Positions 35,151 to 43,822 of a stretch of DNA of 64,000 nt are shown piece by piece. The stretch lies in the NCBI GenBank assembly GCA_945879145.1, contig CAMCUZ010000002.1, positions 1-64,000 of the forward strand, given 5' to 3'. The notes under the pieces are model-generated. The model did not search any database. It was given only the letters and a program-made list of their open reading frames with translations, and was not told where the DNA came from. Position 1 is the first letter of the stretch. Each line of letters begins with the position of its first letter. Both the position numbers and the translations under genes were made by a program. The stretch comes from an uncultured Mediterranea sp. (GTDB lineage Bacteria; Bacteroidota; Bacteroidia; Bacteroidales; Bacteroidaceae).

Positions 35151-36044
35151 TCAGCGTCGGCTGGCGTTGAACAGACGTTGTTTCTCTTCAGTAGTGAGAC
35201 TTTCGTAGCCCGACTTTTTTAGTTTGTCGAGTATCTGGTTGATGGCTTCATCGTCGGCTTTCTTTCGGGCGTTGTAGTCGTAGTCGCTGCTATGCTTACC
35301 ACCGTATCTGATTTTCATCTTCGGTTGGTGGGGTTTGCGGCTGAAGAGCGACTCGATGCTGTTGATCAGGGTGTGAATGCCGCGGGTCAGGTCAGTACCT
35401 TTGCCTAATGCCCAGGCCCAGAGCAGGCCGGTGGCTGCTCCACCCAGGTGTGCAATATGTCCGCCGCCGTTGCTCGAGGTGATGAACAGCAGGTCAAAAA
35501 CCAGTGCCATGAGGGCTACATAGCGCAGGCGCATCGTGCCTATGAACAGCAACTGCACTCGGTAATCTGGCATGCGGTAGGCAACGGCCACTACTACAGC
35601 CAACACCGCTCCCGATGCCCCAATCAGGTAAGAGCCGTCGGCCATGGGTTGGAAGTAGGGTAGCAGATTATATGCCAGCAGATAGCTCAGGGCTGCCCCC
35701 AGCCCTCCCAACAGGTAGAGCCCCCGCAAGTGGTTTGTGGAGTAGCATTGCAAGAAGAGGTTGCCAAACCAGTAGAGCCACATCATGTTGAAGAGCAGGT
35801 GCAGCACGTCGCCGTGCATGAAGAGGTAGGTCACCACCGACCAGGGTTGCATCAGCAGCTGGGCAGGCGAGGCAGGCAGTTCAAGCAGGCGGAAGAGCGG
35901 TTGCAGGCTCTGGTTAAATAGCGTCATGAGTACCTCGGCCACAGCTCCTATAAGGAAGCAGCTCACCGTGATGTAAATCAATCGGATGCAGAGGTTCCCC
36001 TTGCGGAACCCATTTTGCAGGTCAGTTATAGTAGAAGCCATCAT
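35151..36044 (-). CDS. Rhomboid intramembrane serine protease (second of pair)
   Basis: This 297-residue rhomboid has about six membrane helices. The catalytic serine is in LIGASGAVLAVV (about 142-153), and the histidine is in GHIAHLGGAATG (about 196-207). A soluble C-terminal tail of about 85 residues with basic and Asp/Tyr/Lys-rich stretches is added after the last helix. The gene overlaps the 3' end of the first rhomboid gene by 23 bases, so translation is probably coupled. Substrates are unknown. Confidence 0.93.
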   Translation of the reverse strand: MMASTITDLQNGFRKGNLCIRLIYITVSCFLIGAVAEVLMTLFNQSLQPLFRLLELPASPAQLLMQPWSVVTYLFMHGDVLHLLFNMMWLYWFGNLFLQCYSTNHLRGLYLLGGLGAALSYLLAYNLLPYFQPMADGSYLIGASGAVLAVVVAVAYRMPDYRVQLLFIGTMRLRYVALMALVFDLLFITSSNGGGHIAHLGGAATGLLWAWALGKGTDLTRGIHTLINSIESLFSRKPHQPKMKIRYGGKHSSDYDYNARKKADDEAINQILDKLKKSGYESLTTEEKQRLFNASRR

Positions 36045-36756
36045 AACGATTCTTTTTTCGCCAATAGAGGATAAGCAGCAAGCCGAAGATCATGCCGCCC
36101 AGGTGGGCAAAGTGGGCCACGTTGTCGGCAGGGTTGTTGGCCAGGCCCGACATCAACTCAATCACGGCATAGCCAGCTACGAAGTATTTAGCCTTGATGG
36201 GGAAGGGGAGTGGGAAGACGTACATCCGCTCGTTGGGAAAGAGCATGCCGAAGCCCAACAGGATGGCATAGACCGCTCCCGAGGCACCTACGGTGCAACC
36301 ATTCACCACCACGTTGAGCGCACCCATTTGGGTATCTACATAGTTCATACCTTGTGACAGCGCCTTGCCTCCTTCGTCCAGCACCAATTGTACAGCCCCT
36401 TCGGGCATACCCTGTATGCAGGTAAGGTAATGGATGCCGGTGACCAGCTCCTGAATGACTCCCGCGCCTATGCCACAAGCTAGATAGTAGAAGAGAAAAC
36501 GCTTGGGCCCCCATACCTGCTCTAGGATACGGCCAAACATCCATACGGCAAACATGTTGAAAAAGAGGTGTGTGAATCCTCCATGCATAAACATGTAGGT
36601 GATGAGTTGTGCTGTGTTAAACGAGTCGGAAAGCACGAAATGCAAACCGAGAAAATCCTGCAACCGGATGCCGTAGCGCTCGGCTACGATCGTGCCGAGA
36701 AACATCAGGGCATTGATGATCAGCAGGTTTTTTGTTACGGTAGGGATATTATTCAT
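36022..36756 (-). CDS. Rhomboid intramembrane serine protease (first of pair)
   Basis: This 244-residue rhomboid cuts proteins within the membrane. The catalytic serine lies in TVGASGAVYAILLG (about 155-168), and the histidine lies in VAHFAHLGGMIFGL (about 212-225). The typical HxxxN motif is represented by MHGGFTHLFFNMFAVW (about 57-72). It is the first gene of a rhomboid-rhomboid-EEP operon with a promoter-like element about 45 bases upstream. It and the second rhomboid are diverged paralogues. Confidence 0.95.
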   Translation of the reverse strand: MNNIPTVTKNLLIINALMFLGTIVAERYGIRLQDFLGLHFVLSDSFNTAQLITYMFMHGGFTHLFFNMFAVWMFGRILEQVWGPKRFLFYYLACGIGAGVIQELVTGIHYLTCIQGMPEGAVQLVLDEGGKALSQGMNYVDTQMGALNVVVNGCTVGASGAVYAILLGFGMLFPNERMYVFPLPFPIKAKYFVAGYAVIELMSGLANNPADNVAHFAHLGGMIFGLLLILYWRKKNRYDGFYYN

Positions 36757-36798
36757 GTTGTAAAGCGTCTATCAATTCATCATACGTTTTTCTGCGTG

Positions 36799-36806
36799 CA
36801 AAGATA
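36799..36806 (-). promoter_or_regulatory. -7 element for the rhomboid operon
   Basis: The minus strand reads TATCTTTG, 43 bases before the first rhomboid start. Confidence 0.5.
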
Positions 36807-36876
36807 CGTATTATATTCGGTACGCGCGTAGTTTTCAGCCTAAAAGTTTCTTTTCTATAGGAATTCAATAAAAAAA

Positions 36877-36956
36877 TATCGTTTTTCGATAAATTTTTCT
36901 CGTTTTTCTTGCACAGTTCAAAAATAAGCATTTCCTTTGCATATCGAAAAACGATA
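36877..36956. promoter_or_regulatory. Two TATCG-N5-CGATA operator-like sites
   Basis: TATCGTTTTTCGATA at 36877-36891 and its exact inverse TATCGAAAAACGATA at 36942-36956 are 15-base sites with 65-base spacing. A degenerate third (TATTGAAAAACGG) follows at about 36963. They lie upstream of the small-peptide/CPBP genes, where a repressor dimer would sit. The XRE regulator at 38045-38245 is the natural candidate to bind them, by inference only. Confidence 0.6.
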
Positions 36957-36997
36957 AATAGTTATTGAAAAACGGTTTTATAAGAAAGGTTTTGGTT

Positions 36998-37084
36998 ATG
37001 AAAAAAGCATTGATGAGCATTACGCTACTGGTTTTGTCACTCTCCATGGTACTGACCTTGATGATGGGTGCAATAGGTTGTTAA
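36998..37084 (+). CDS. 28-residue membrane peptide or lipoprotein-like small ORF
   Basis: An ATG at 36998 opens a 28-codon frame ending in TAA at 37082. The peptide begins MKKALMSITLLVL and ends GAIGC, so it is one hydrophobic helix with a final cysteine. AAGAAAGG lies about 10 bases upstream, and the CPBP gene begins 18 bases after the stop, which supports real translation. No homologue is known to me. It could be a membrane peptide or only a leader peptide. Confidence 0.5.
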   Translation: MKKALMSITLLVLSLSMVLTLMMGAIGC

Positions 37085-37102
37085 TTCATAAGACTCCGCA
37101 AG

Positions 37103-37888
37103 ATGAAAACTTCGATTAAATTAGTGTTTGCCTGCTTGATTTGTCAGCTGCTTGGCGGGCTGATTGCAGCTCCTATCGGGATGTTGCTCTCTTATTTCCA
37201 AGCTGGAGAGGTGGATCAGGTGCTGATGATGGATTATACCATGCCGCTGGCTATGGTAATTCAATTCGCCCTCATGGTGTTATATATTGGTCGCCGAGGT
37301 TACTTGACGGGCGACTCACGTCTTTACGCGCCGGTCAAGATGACTTATCTCGCTGCTGTGCTCGTCACGGGCATTGGTGCCATCTTCTTGGAGGACGAAC
37401 TGTTGCGTTTGCTGCAAATGCCCGACTGGATGGAGGCCAGTTTCGAGCAGGTCTATGGTAGCTGGCTGGGCATCTTCTGCGTTACCATTTTGGGACCTAT
37501 CGTAGAGGAGCTCCTCTTTCGCGGAGCCGTTACCAAGGAGCTGCTGCGCAAGTTCAATCCAGCTACAGCTATCGCCATCTCCGGTTTGCTTTTTGGATTG
37601 ATTCACCTTAACCCCGCGCAGGTACTGGGCGCTTCGCTTATTGGCATCTTGCTTGCTTGGCTCTATTGGCGCACGGGTAGCCTGATTCCCTGCATGGTGC
37701 TTCATATCTTCAACAATGCCCTCTCGGTGTGGTTCAGTAAGAGCTATCCTGAGTGCGAACACTTTCGGGACTTTTTCCCCGAAGGAAGCTATCTGGTGGT
37801 GCTTGGGGTGGCTGTGGTGGCCCTGCTGGGTGGACTTCACCTGCTCTGGCATACTAAGGAGCCGATAGCTGATTACGAAATCAAATAG
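37103..37888 (+). CDS. CPBP family intramembrane glutamic protease
   Basis: This 261-residue membrane protein has about seven helices and the CPBP/Rce1 motifs: EELLFRG (about 137-143, the catalytic glutamates), FGLIHL (about 167-172) and HIFNN (about 205-209). Bacterial members process membrane peptides or serve as bacteriocin immunity factors. It sits between a 28-residue membrane peptide and a DUF2975-like stub with an XRE regulator, a setting that fits regulated expression and possibly peptide processing. Confidence 0.92.
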   Translation: MKTSIKLVFACLICQLLGGLIAAPIGMLLSYFQAGEVDQVLMMDYTMPLAMVIQFALMVLYIGRRGYLTGDSRLYAPVKMTYLAAVLVTGIGAIFLEDELLRLLQMPDWMEASFEQVYGSWLGIFCVTILGPIVEELLFRGAVTKELLRKFNPATAIAISGLLFGLIHLNPAQVLGASLIGILLAWLYWRTGSLIPCMVLHIFNNALSVWFSKSYPECEHFRDFFPEGSYLVVLGVAVVALLGGLHLLWHTKEPIADYEIK

Positions 37889-37909
37889 CCCACTACAAAT
37901 CCATGCTTT

Positions 37910-38020
37910 ATGAAACGTAGATTGAACATCCTGTGCGTGCTGGGGCTCTGTGCCTTCATCGTGGCCGAGGTGTTTGCCATTGGCTTGAAAATGAAAGAGG
38001 ACCAAGACTTAACGATTTGA
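37910..38020 (+). pseudogene. Short DUF2975-like stub (36 codons)
   Basis: An ATG at 37910 gives 36 residues starting MKRRLNILCVLGLCAF, one membrane helix, then a stop at 38018. In Bacteroidetes, XRE regulators of the type found at 38045 are often preceded by a DUF2975 membrane protein with a similar N-terminus. I therefore read this as the remains of such a gene, truncated after the first helix. It could also be a genuine small membrane protein, since it keeps a good start and spacing (24 bases to the regulator). Confidence 0.45.
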
Positions 38021-38044
38021 TGAACTGACTGAAGAGGATTACGT

Positions 38045-38245
38045 ATGATTATAGTAAACCTTGATATCATGATGGCGAAACGGAAAATTTCGCTTAGTGA
38101 GCTGGCTGAGAAGATTGACATCACACCGGCCAACCTCTCTATACTGAAGACGGGCAAAGCCAAGGCAGTGCGCTTCAGCACACTCGAGGCCATCTGCCAA
38201 GCCCTTGACTGTCAGCCAGGGGATATCCTGGAGTACCGAGAATAA
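38045..38245 (+). CDS. Small XRE-family (Cro/C1-type) HTH regulator, YozG-like
   Basis: This 66-residue protein is a single helix-turn-helix domain: KISLSELAEKIDITPANLSILKTG-type helices 2 and 3 (about 15-38), then RFSTLEAICQALDCQPGDIL (about 43-62). The length and C-terminal CQPGDIL match the YozG-like group, which usually controls its own operon with a DUF2975 membrane protein. It may bind the TATCG-N5-CGATA sites at 36877-36956. Confidence 0.9.
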   Translation: MIIVNLDIMMAKRKISLSELAEKIDITPANLSILKTGKAKAVRFSTLEAICQALDCQPGDILEYRE

Positions 38246-38305
38246 AAGCAACTCCCCTCCGGCCCGCTCGCGAAGAGCAGCTTGGGAGGGGAGTTGCTTT
38301 GTTTC
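38245..38305. terminator. Bidirectional terminator between XRE gene and sufE
   Basis: A 16-base perfect stem, AAAGCAACTCCCCTCC (38245-38260) with its complement at 38285-38300, lies between two convergent genes. It is flanked by A-rich and T-rich ends. Its first base coincides with the XRE stop codon. Confidence 0.88.
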
Positions 38306-38319
38306 TGTATCGTGCCGCC

Positions 38320-38748
38320 TTATTGCTGCTTGGCCTTAAAGGCCATGGCGTAGAGCCGCATCTGCTTCACCATAGCCAGAAGGCCGTTGCTCCGGGTGGG
38401 GGAGAGGTGCTCCTTCAACCCGATGCGGTCGATAAAGTAGAGGTCGGCAGCCAGAATCTCGTCGGGAGTATGACCGGAGAGCACCTGGATAAGGAGGCCG
38501 ACGATGCCTTTCACGATGAGGGCATCGCTTTCGGCTTGGAAGAGGATGGTGCCATCGGCAGTGGTGTCAGCTTGCAGCCACACGCGGCTCTGGCAGCCCT
38601 CAATCAGGTTTTGCTCCGTCTTATACTGCTCGGGCAGGGGCGCCTGCTCATTCCCCATGTCAATCAATAGCTGGTAGCGATCCATCCAGTCGTCCAGTTC
38701 ACAAAATTCAGCGATAATCTCGTCTTGTTTTTCGTTAATGCTTGCCAT
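38320..38748 (-). CDS. sufE: SufE family cysteine desulfurase sulfur acceptor
   Basis: This 142-residue protein accepts persulfide sulfur from SufS for Fe-S cluster assembly. The active cysteine is in LIEGCQSRVWL (about 48-58), and LIVKGIVGLLIQVLSG and GLKEHLSPTRSNGL are typical SufE segments. No other suf genes are adjacent, which is common in Bacteroidetes. Confidence 0.93.
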   Translation of the reverse strand: MASINEKQDEIIAEFCELDDWMDRYQLLIDMGNEQAPLPEQYKTEQNLIEGCQSRVWLQADTTADGTILFQAESDALIVKGIVGLLIQVLSGHTPDEILAADLYFIDRIGLKEHLSPTRSNGLLAMVKQMRLYAMAFKAKQQ

Positions 38749-38834
38749 TGTTATTTGGTTATTAAGTTGTTACGCTGTTTTTCCTCATCCCTATTCCCCT
38801 ACACGAAACGAAAGTTTCTCGCCCTTGGGGAACG

Positions 38835-39833
38835 TTATTCGTTGTAAATCACTTGCAGCACCGTCTGCCCTACCGCTTGGAGGGTGGCTCGGTCAATCTG
38901 CTCCATCGTATCACCCGTAGTGTGCCAAAACTCGCCAAAGCCGGTGTCGCCTTTCGGATCGTAATTGATGATATCTACGCAGGGAATCTGGCGCAAGTTG
39001 AATACATAGACGTGGTCATCGGTCACCTCTGTACCCTCTTTTTTGGGGAAGTATGCTCCGTAACCCAGGCGATGGGCAGTCTCCCAGATTTTCTTCATCT
39101 CCTTGCCGGCGGTGCGCTTCGAGAAGAGCTCCTGATAGAAGGTGGCTCCTCGCCCACCCACCATGTCGAGCAGGATGCCAAAGCGGGCGTTGTAGTTATC
39201 TACGTGGGGCACACGTCCCCAGTATTGCGACCCCAGGCACCAGGTGTCCTCCTTGTACGAGCCGCGGTAGAAGGTGGGCGTACCGTAATCTTCGGCATCA
39301 AAGAAGATGATGTCGATACCGATGGCAGGGGCTTGCTGTTGCAGTTGACGGGCCACTTCGAGCAGTACGCCTACCCCGCTCGCTCCATCGTTCACCCCCA
39401 GGATGGGTGTGTGGTGCTTCTTCGGGTCTGGGTCGTAGTCGGCGTAGGGTCGGCTATCCCAATGGGCGCAGAGCATCACGCGCTTGCGGCTTTCGGGTTG
39501 GTAGGCGCCGATGATGTTGCGTGCCTTGAGCAGTGTGTTGTCGTAGGCCATCAGGTCAGCATATTGGTTAAAGACTTTGGCACCGAAGCGTTCCAGCTGA
39601 GCAGCCAGATAGTCACCGCAGGCGCGGTGGGCGGCTGTGTTGGGTACACGCGGGCCGAAGGCTGCTTGTGCTTCGATGTAGTGATAGGCGCTGTCGGCTT
39701 GGAACGTAGGCACTTGCACCTGCTGGGCAGGGCGCTTCTCTTCTGCCTCGTTTACCGAGCGCTTGTTGCTGCTGCAAGCCACTACCGCCACAATCAGCAC
39801 CGTGACGAGTGGTAGAATAGAGATTCGTTTCAT
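38835..39833 (-). CDS. M28-fold lipoprotein, probably type II glutaminyl-peptide cyclotransferase
   Basis: This 332-residue protein has the M28 zinc-peptidase fold: AHWDSRPY (metal His/Asp), GVNDGASGVGVLLE (Asp) and FFDAEDYGTP (Glu/Asp), then a late HTTGDT histidine. The combined pattern, including AFGPRVPNTAAH, resembles the zinc glutaminyl cyclases of Porphyromonas and relatives, which form N-terminal pyroglutamate on exported proteins. The ATG at 39833 starts a lipoprotein signal MKRISILP...VVAC with cysteine at about 20. A frame four codons longer would need TTG and is not preferred. Aminopeptidase activity is the alternative. Confidence 0.85.
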   Translation of the reverse strand: MKRISILPLVTVLIVAVVACSSNKRSVNEAEEKRPAQQVQVPTFQADSAYHYIEAQAAFGPRVPNTAAHRACGDYLAAQLERFGAKVFNQYADLMAYDNTLLKARNIIGAYQPESRKRVMLCAHWDSRPYADYDPDPKKHHTPILGVNDGASGVGVLLEVARQLQQQAPAIGIDIIFFDAEDYGTPTFYRGSYKEDTWCLGSQYWGRVPHVDNYNARFGILLDMVGGRGATFYQELFSKRTAGKEMKKIWETAHRLGYGAYFPKKEGTEVTDDHVYVFNLRQIPCVDIINYDPKGDTGFGEFWHTTGDTMEQIDRATLQAVGQTVLQVIYNE

Positions 39834-39949
39834 TATACTATGCAATTATTGATGTTTTCGTTTTGCTCATTTTCTAGGAGTCAAGGAATGGAAGACGCTC
39901 TTTCACTTGCTAAAATCAATGTACAAAGCGATCGGTCGAAGTGGGTGCG

Positions 39950-40885
39950 TTATGGTCTTACCATCTGCTGTATGGTCAGGGTAGCTCCCTGTCGGCCTAC
40001 AGTCAGTTCTGCTTCGGTTCCATTGAGTAGCGGCATGTTGCGCGTCACGTGGCCCACGGGGAAGTCGAAGCAGACGGGATAGTCGTACTCTTTCACTAGT
40101 TCAGCTATGGCACCATAGAGCTCCTTGCCCAGCTGCTTTCGCTCCTCGAACTCCGTGAACTGCCCCACGATGAGGCCCGAGAGTTGCTCCAGCACCCCTC
40201 CCAGCTTCAGGTTATAGAGCATCCGCTCCACGGCATGTGGCCGCTCGCCCACATCTTCGATAAAGAGGATGGTTCCAGGGGCAGGTATATCCCAGGGTGT
40301 GCCTCGAAGTCCGTAGAATACGGAGAGGTTGCCCCCACGCAGGGTACCGCCAGAGCTCCCTTTCCGGTTCAGCTTGTGAGGGGCAGCGGTATAGGGCGCA
40401 ACAGGCAGGCCGAAGAGCAGGTCGTGAAGTGCTTGGGTGGCGGGGTCATCGGCCGGCTCCACCGTGAGGTGGCGTGCCATCGGGGCGTGGAGCGACACGA
40501 AGCCCTCGTGCTGAAACAGGTTGTGGAGTGCCGTGATATCGCTGAAGCCGATGAGCCACTTGGGGTGCTCGCGGAAACGGCTGAAGTCCAGTTTGCCGAC
40601 CAGATGCACGGCTCCGTAGCCTCCACGGCTGCAGAAGATTACCTTGGCCTTCTCGTCGTCAAGGGCCTCCTGCAGGTCCTTCCTACGCTGTTCGATGCTG
40701 CCCGCAAAGGTGGCATACGCACTCAGCACATGGGGTGCCCGCTTTACCTGCAGCCCCCACGACTGCAACCGCTTTTTAGCCCCCTGCACAAAGCGCTTGT
40801 CTATTTTGCTCGAGGGTGAGACGATGATGACCTCGTCGCCCTCCTCCACGAGGGGAGGAAACTTCAGTTTGTTGTTGTTATCCAT
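39950..40885 (-). CDS. LD-carboxypeptidase (S66 family, LdcA-like)
   Basis: This 311-residue serine peptidase trims the terminal D-Ala from muropeptide tetrapeptides during cell-wall recycling. The nucleophile is in IGFSDITALHN (about 110-120), after the SRGGYGAVHL segment. The glutamate and histidine partners are in FIEDVGERPHA and DFPVGHVTRNMP. The frame is open 31 codons upstream, but the ATG at 40885 has AGGAAGAAAGG before it and the promoter element 40908-40915 lies inside the longer frame. The gene is monocistronic. Confidence 0.92.
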   Translation of the reverse strand: MDNNNKLKFPPLVEEGDEVIIVSPSSKIDKRFVQGAKKRLQSWGLQVKRAPHVLSAYATFAGSIEQRRKDLQEALDDEKAKVIFCSRGGYGAVHLVGKLDFSRFREHPKWLIGFSDITALHNLFQHEGFVSLHAPMARHLTVEPADDPATQALHDLLFGLPVAPYTAAPHKLNRKGSSGGTLRGGNLSVFYGLRGTPWDIPAPGTILFIEDVGERPHAVERMLYNLKLGGVLEQLSGLIVGQFTEFEERKQLGKELYGAIAELVKEYDYPVCFDFPVGHVTRNMPLLNGTEAELTVGRQGATLTIQQMVRP

Positions 40886-40907
40886 ACCTTTCTTCCTAAA
40901 TTTGCTG

Positions 40908-40915
40908 CAAAGATA
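40908..40915 (-). promoter_or_regulatory. -7 element for the LD-carboxypeptidase gene
   Basis: The minus strand reads TATCTTTG 23-30 bases before the ATG at 40885. It helps to rule out the longer start. Confidence 0.6.
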
Positions 40916-41128
40916 ACCCTTTTTCAGAGATAACATATTCCTCGTTCTGAATTTTTTCTTCACAGCCCTATAAGGCATCCTGAAGGGTGTCTGAGCTGTC
41001 CTTTTGCTCCTAAAATAGTGTTCTAAATAGAGTGAATAGACAAAATGATATAATTTTCAAGAATTTTAGCAGGTGTATCTGCCTACTTTTTCAATATTTT
41101 TCCCGATATTTGCTAAAAATCTATCGCT

Positions 41129-42064
41129 ATGGCACCAATAACTAACTTTGACCAACTGACACAGCATCTTAAAGAACGTCATTCGCGCAAGCGGATTGCT
41201 GTGGTTTGTGCTGATGATGAACATACAGAGTACGCAATAGCCCGCGCCTTGGACGAGGGCATCGCACGGTTTATCCTGGTGGGCGACACGAACCGCTTAG
41301 CACCCTATCCAGCCCTTCGTCGTCATGCCGACTTTGTGGAGACCATCCACGTGGAGCAGCCCGATGAGGCAGCCCGTATAGCCGTCAACCTGGTGCACCA
41401 GGGCAAGGCCGATATCCTGATGAAGGGTATCATCAATACCGACAACCTGCTCCGGGTGATTCTTGACAAAGAGCACGGCCTCCTTCCGAAAGGACAAGTA
41501 CTGACCCATCTGGCTATGGTGGAGATTCCCACCTATCACAAGCTGCTCTTCTTCTCGGATGCAGCAGTCATACCCCAACCTACATTGCAACAGCGCATCG
41601 AGATGATTGGGTACGCCATCCGCACCTGCCACAGATTTGGCATCGAGCGGCCCCGTATCTCGCTCATCCATTGCTCCGAGAAGGTGAGCCCCAAGTTCCC
41701 CCATTCACTCGACTATGTGAACATCGTCCAGCTGGCCGAAGCGGGTGAGTTTGGCGACGTGATCATCGACGGTCCGCTCGACGTGAAGACTTCGTGCGAG
41801 AAGAGCAGCAGCGCAATCAAGGGCATTGTCTCTCCCATCAACGGCGAGGCCGACGTGCTCATCTTCCCCAATATCGAGTCGGGCAATACCTTCTACAAGA
41901 CGGTGTCGCTCTTCTGTCATGCCGATATGGCCGGATTGTTGCAGGGCACCATCTGCCCCGTCGTGCTCCCTTCGCGAAGCGACTCTGGCCTTTCCAAGTA
42001 TTACAGCATTGCCATGGCTTGCCTTACTGTCCAGGGGCAGCAGCCTCAACCCCTCCATCCTTAA
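41129..42064 (+). CDS. ptb: Phosphate butyryltransferase (phosphate acyltransferase)
   Basis: This 311-residue enzyme transfers butyryl (or a related acyl) from CoA to phosphate. It has the Pta/Ptb fold with LMKGIINTDNLLRVIL (about 96-111), HLAMVEIPTYHKLLFFSDAA (about 127-146), and the late FPNIESGNTFYKT segment. Butyrate kinase is encoded 34 bases downstream, which supports Ptb rather than phosphotransacetylase. Together they make ATP from butyryl- or isobutyryl/isovaleryl-CoA, or activate the acids. Confidence 0.93.
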   Translation: MAPITNFDQLTQHLKERHSRKRIAVVCADDEHTEYAIARALDEGIARFILVGDTNRLAPYPALRRHADFVETIHVEQPDEAARIAVNLVHQGKADILMKGIINTDNLLRVILDKEHGLLPKGQVLTHLAMVEIPTYHKLLFFSDAAVIPQPTLQQRIEMIGYAIRTCHRFGIERPRISLIHCSEKVSPKFPHSLDYVNIVQLAEAGEFGDVIIDGPLDVKTSCEKSSSAIKGIVSPINGEADVLIFPNIESGNTFYKTVSLFCHADMAGLLQGTICPVVLPSRSDSGLSKYYSIAMACLTVQGQQPQPLHP

Positions 42065-42098
42065 TCCTTCATTCTTATCCCTCCCTACCTGACCCGTT

Positions 42099-43181
42099 AT
42101 GCGAATCTTAGCCATCAATCCCGGTTCCACCTCTACAAAGATTGCGGTTTATACCGATGAAAAGCCCCTGTTGGTCACCACCCTGCGTCACTCTGTAGAA
42201 GAACTGGCACCCTTTCCGCGCATCATCGACCAGTTTGAGTTCCGCAAGGAGCTGGTGCTCCGATCGCTCCAAGAGCATCACATCCCTTTTCGTTTTGATG
42301 CCATCATCGGTCGTGGTGGGTTGCTCAAGCCGATTGCAGGCGGCGTCTATGAGGTGAACGACGCCATGCTCAACGACATCACCCATGCCCTGCGCAAGCA
42401 TGCCTGTAATCTGGGTTGCCTGATAGCCTCCGAGCTGGCCGCCCTACTGCCCGGCTGCCGTGCCTTTATTGCCGACCCGGGCGTGGTGGATGAACTGGAC
42501 GAGGTGGCTCGCATTACGGGTTCGCCACAGATGCCTGTCACGGTGATTTGGCACGCACTCAATCAGCGGGCCATTGGACGTAGGTTTGCGGCCGAATGCA
42601 CGCGCCGCAATCCCCAGCACCCCGTCGGGTACGAAGATTTGAATCTGATTATCTGCCATCTAGGAGGAGGCGTTTCGGTAGGTACTCATCGGCATGGAAG
42701 GGCGGTAGATGTGCCGAATGCGCTTGATGGCTCCGGTCCTTTCTCCCCCGAGCGGGCCGGTACGCTGCCAGCTGGTCAGCTGATTGACCTCTGCTGTTCG
42801 GGCCGTTACACGCGCGATGAGCTGAAGAAGCGCATCCAGGGACATGCTGGATTGGCTGCCCATCTGGGTACGACCGACGTGCAAGAGGTGGAGCGCCGCA
42901 TAGCAGCCGGCGATGAGCATGCGCGTCTGATACTCGATGCCATGATTTATCAGATAGCCAAGACCATTGGTGGTGCAGCCGTGGTGCTCTACGGCAAAGT
43001 GGACGCCATCCTTCTGACAGGTGGCATGGCTCATTCGGAGTACATTACTAGTCGCCTGCGCGAGCGGGTGGAGTTCCTGGCGCCTGTCCATATCTATCCG
43101 GGTGAGGACGAACTCGAGGCCCTGGCTCTCAACGCCCTCGGTGCCCTCCGTGGCGAACTGCCCATCAAGGAGTACCGATAA
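42099..43181 (+). CDS. buk: Butyrate kinase
   Basis: This 360-residue ASKHA-fold kinase converts butyryl-phosphate and ADP to butyrate and ATP. It starts with AINPGSTSTKIAVY (4-17), the phosphate-1 motif of acetate/butyrate kinases. GRGGLLKPIAGGVYEVN (about 70-86), CHLGGGVSVGTHRHGRAVDVPNA and LLTGGMAHSEYI follow. The pairing with ptb marks it as Buk rather than AckA. Branched-chain acyl substrates are also possible. Confidence 0.94.
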   Translation: MRILAINPGSTSTKIAVYTDEKPLLVTTLRHSVEELAPFPRIIDQFEFRKELVLRSLQEHHIPFRFDAIIGRGGLLKPIAGGVYEVNDAMLNDITHALRKHACNLGCLIASELAALLPGCRAFIADPGVVDELDEVARITGSPQMPVTVIWHALNQRAIGRRFAAECTRRNPQHPVGYEDLNLIICHLGGGVSVGTHRHGRAVDVPNALDGSGPFSPERAGTLPAGQLIDLCCSGRYTRDELKKRIQGHAGLAAHLGTTDVQEVERRIAAGDEHARLILDAMIYQIAKTIGGAAVVLYGKVDAILLTGGMAHSEYITSRLRERVEFLAPVHIYPGEDELEALALNALGALRGELPIKEYR

Positions 43182-43322
43182 GAGTTGTACATCAGCCCTT
43201 ATAGCATCCGCCTTTCTATCCAAGACCCTCTGTTAAGCATGGGATGATGACCGTTTACCAAAAAACGATAAGAAATAAGTCAACAATTCATCTAAAGTGG
43301 GCAGGTTGCAGGTCAGCTGAAG

Positions 43323-43444
43323 CTCTAATCAAACTCTAATCATTCTCTAATCAAACTCTAATCAAAGTCTAATCTGGAATTAGAGTTGGATTAGTGTTAC
43401 CTTAGCGTAGGTATTGAGTTACTTTAGACTTACCTTAGACTTAC
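43323..43444 (+). repeat. 11-base-period repeats in the buk-HTCS gap
   Basis: Five tandem 11-base units CTCTAATCAAA-like run from 43323 to 43377 with exact period 11. After a partly inverted AATTAGAGTTGGATTAG stretch, two TTAGACTTAC units occur at 43424 and 43435, again 11 apart. The period is near one helical turn. The rest of the gap (43182-43322 and 43445-43822) shows no gene and no clear structure. Confidence 0.8.
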
Positions 43445-43822
43445 TACTTATTCACCTTTTGACTTTCCAGCTTCTTCCCGTGTCCTCAATGAGGCGTTTT
43501 GAGGAGTATGGAGGAGTTCCGTACGCACGGATACGTTTCGTGCTATAGGGGTAGAATTTTCGTTTTATTTGACAATTCTATCCAAGGTGTACACAAGGGG
43601 CAATCTCTCCTTTATGCCGGTATATTATATCATGTGTATTCAACGAGCAGAAATCACCCAAGATGACTCTCTCTTTTAGTCCTGTTCCACCTAAAGATAG
43701 TTGAAAGGTTTTTCTTATTTATTCTATCAGGATGCCCCAATTTCTAACACTCATCATGGATCATTGAAATCATCTCTAGCTAAGGTTACAATTCGACCAT
43801 ATTTTCATTATGCAGCTGGGGG

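Noticed and set aside
43323-43377. The 11-base repeats as a CRISPR array
   Set aside because: Units are tandem with no spacers.
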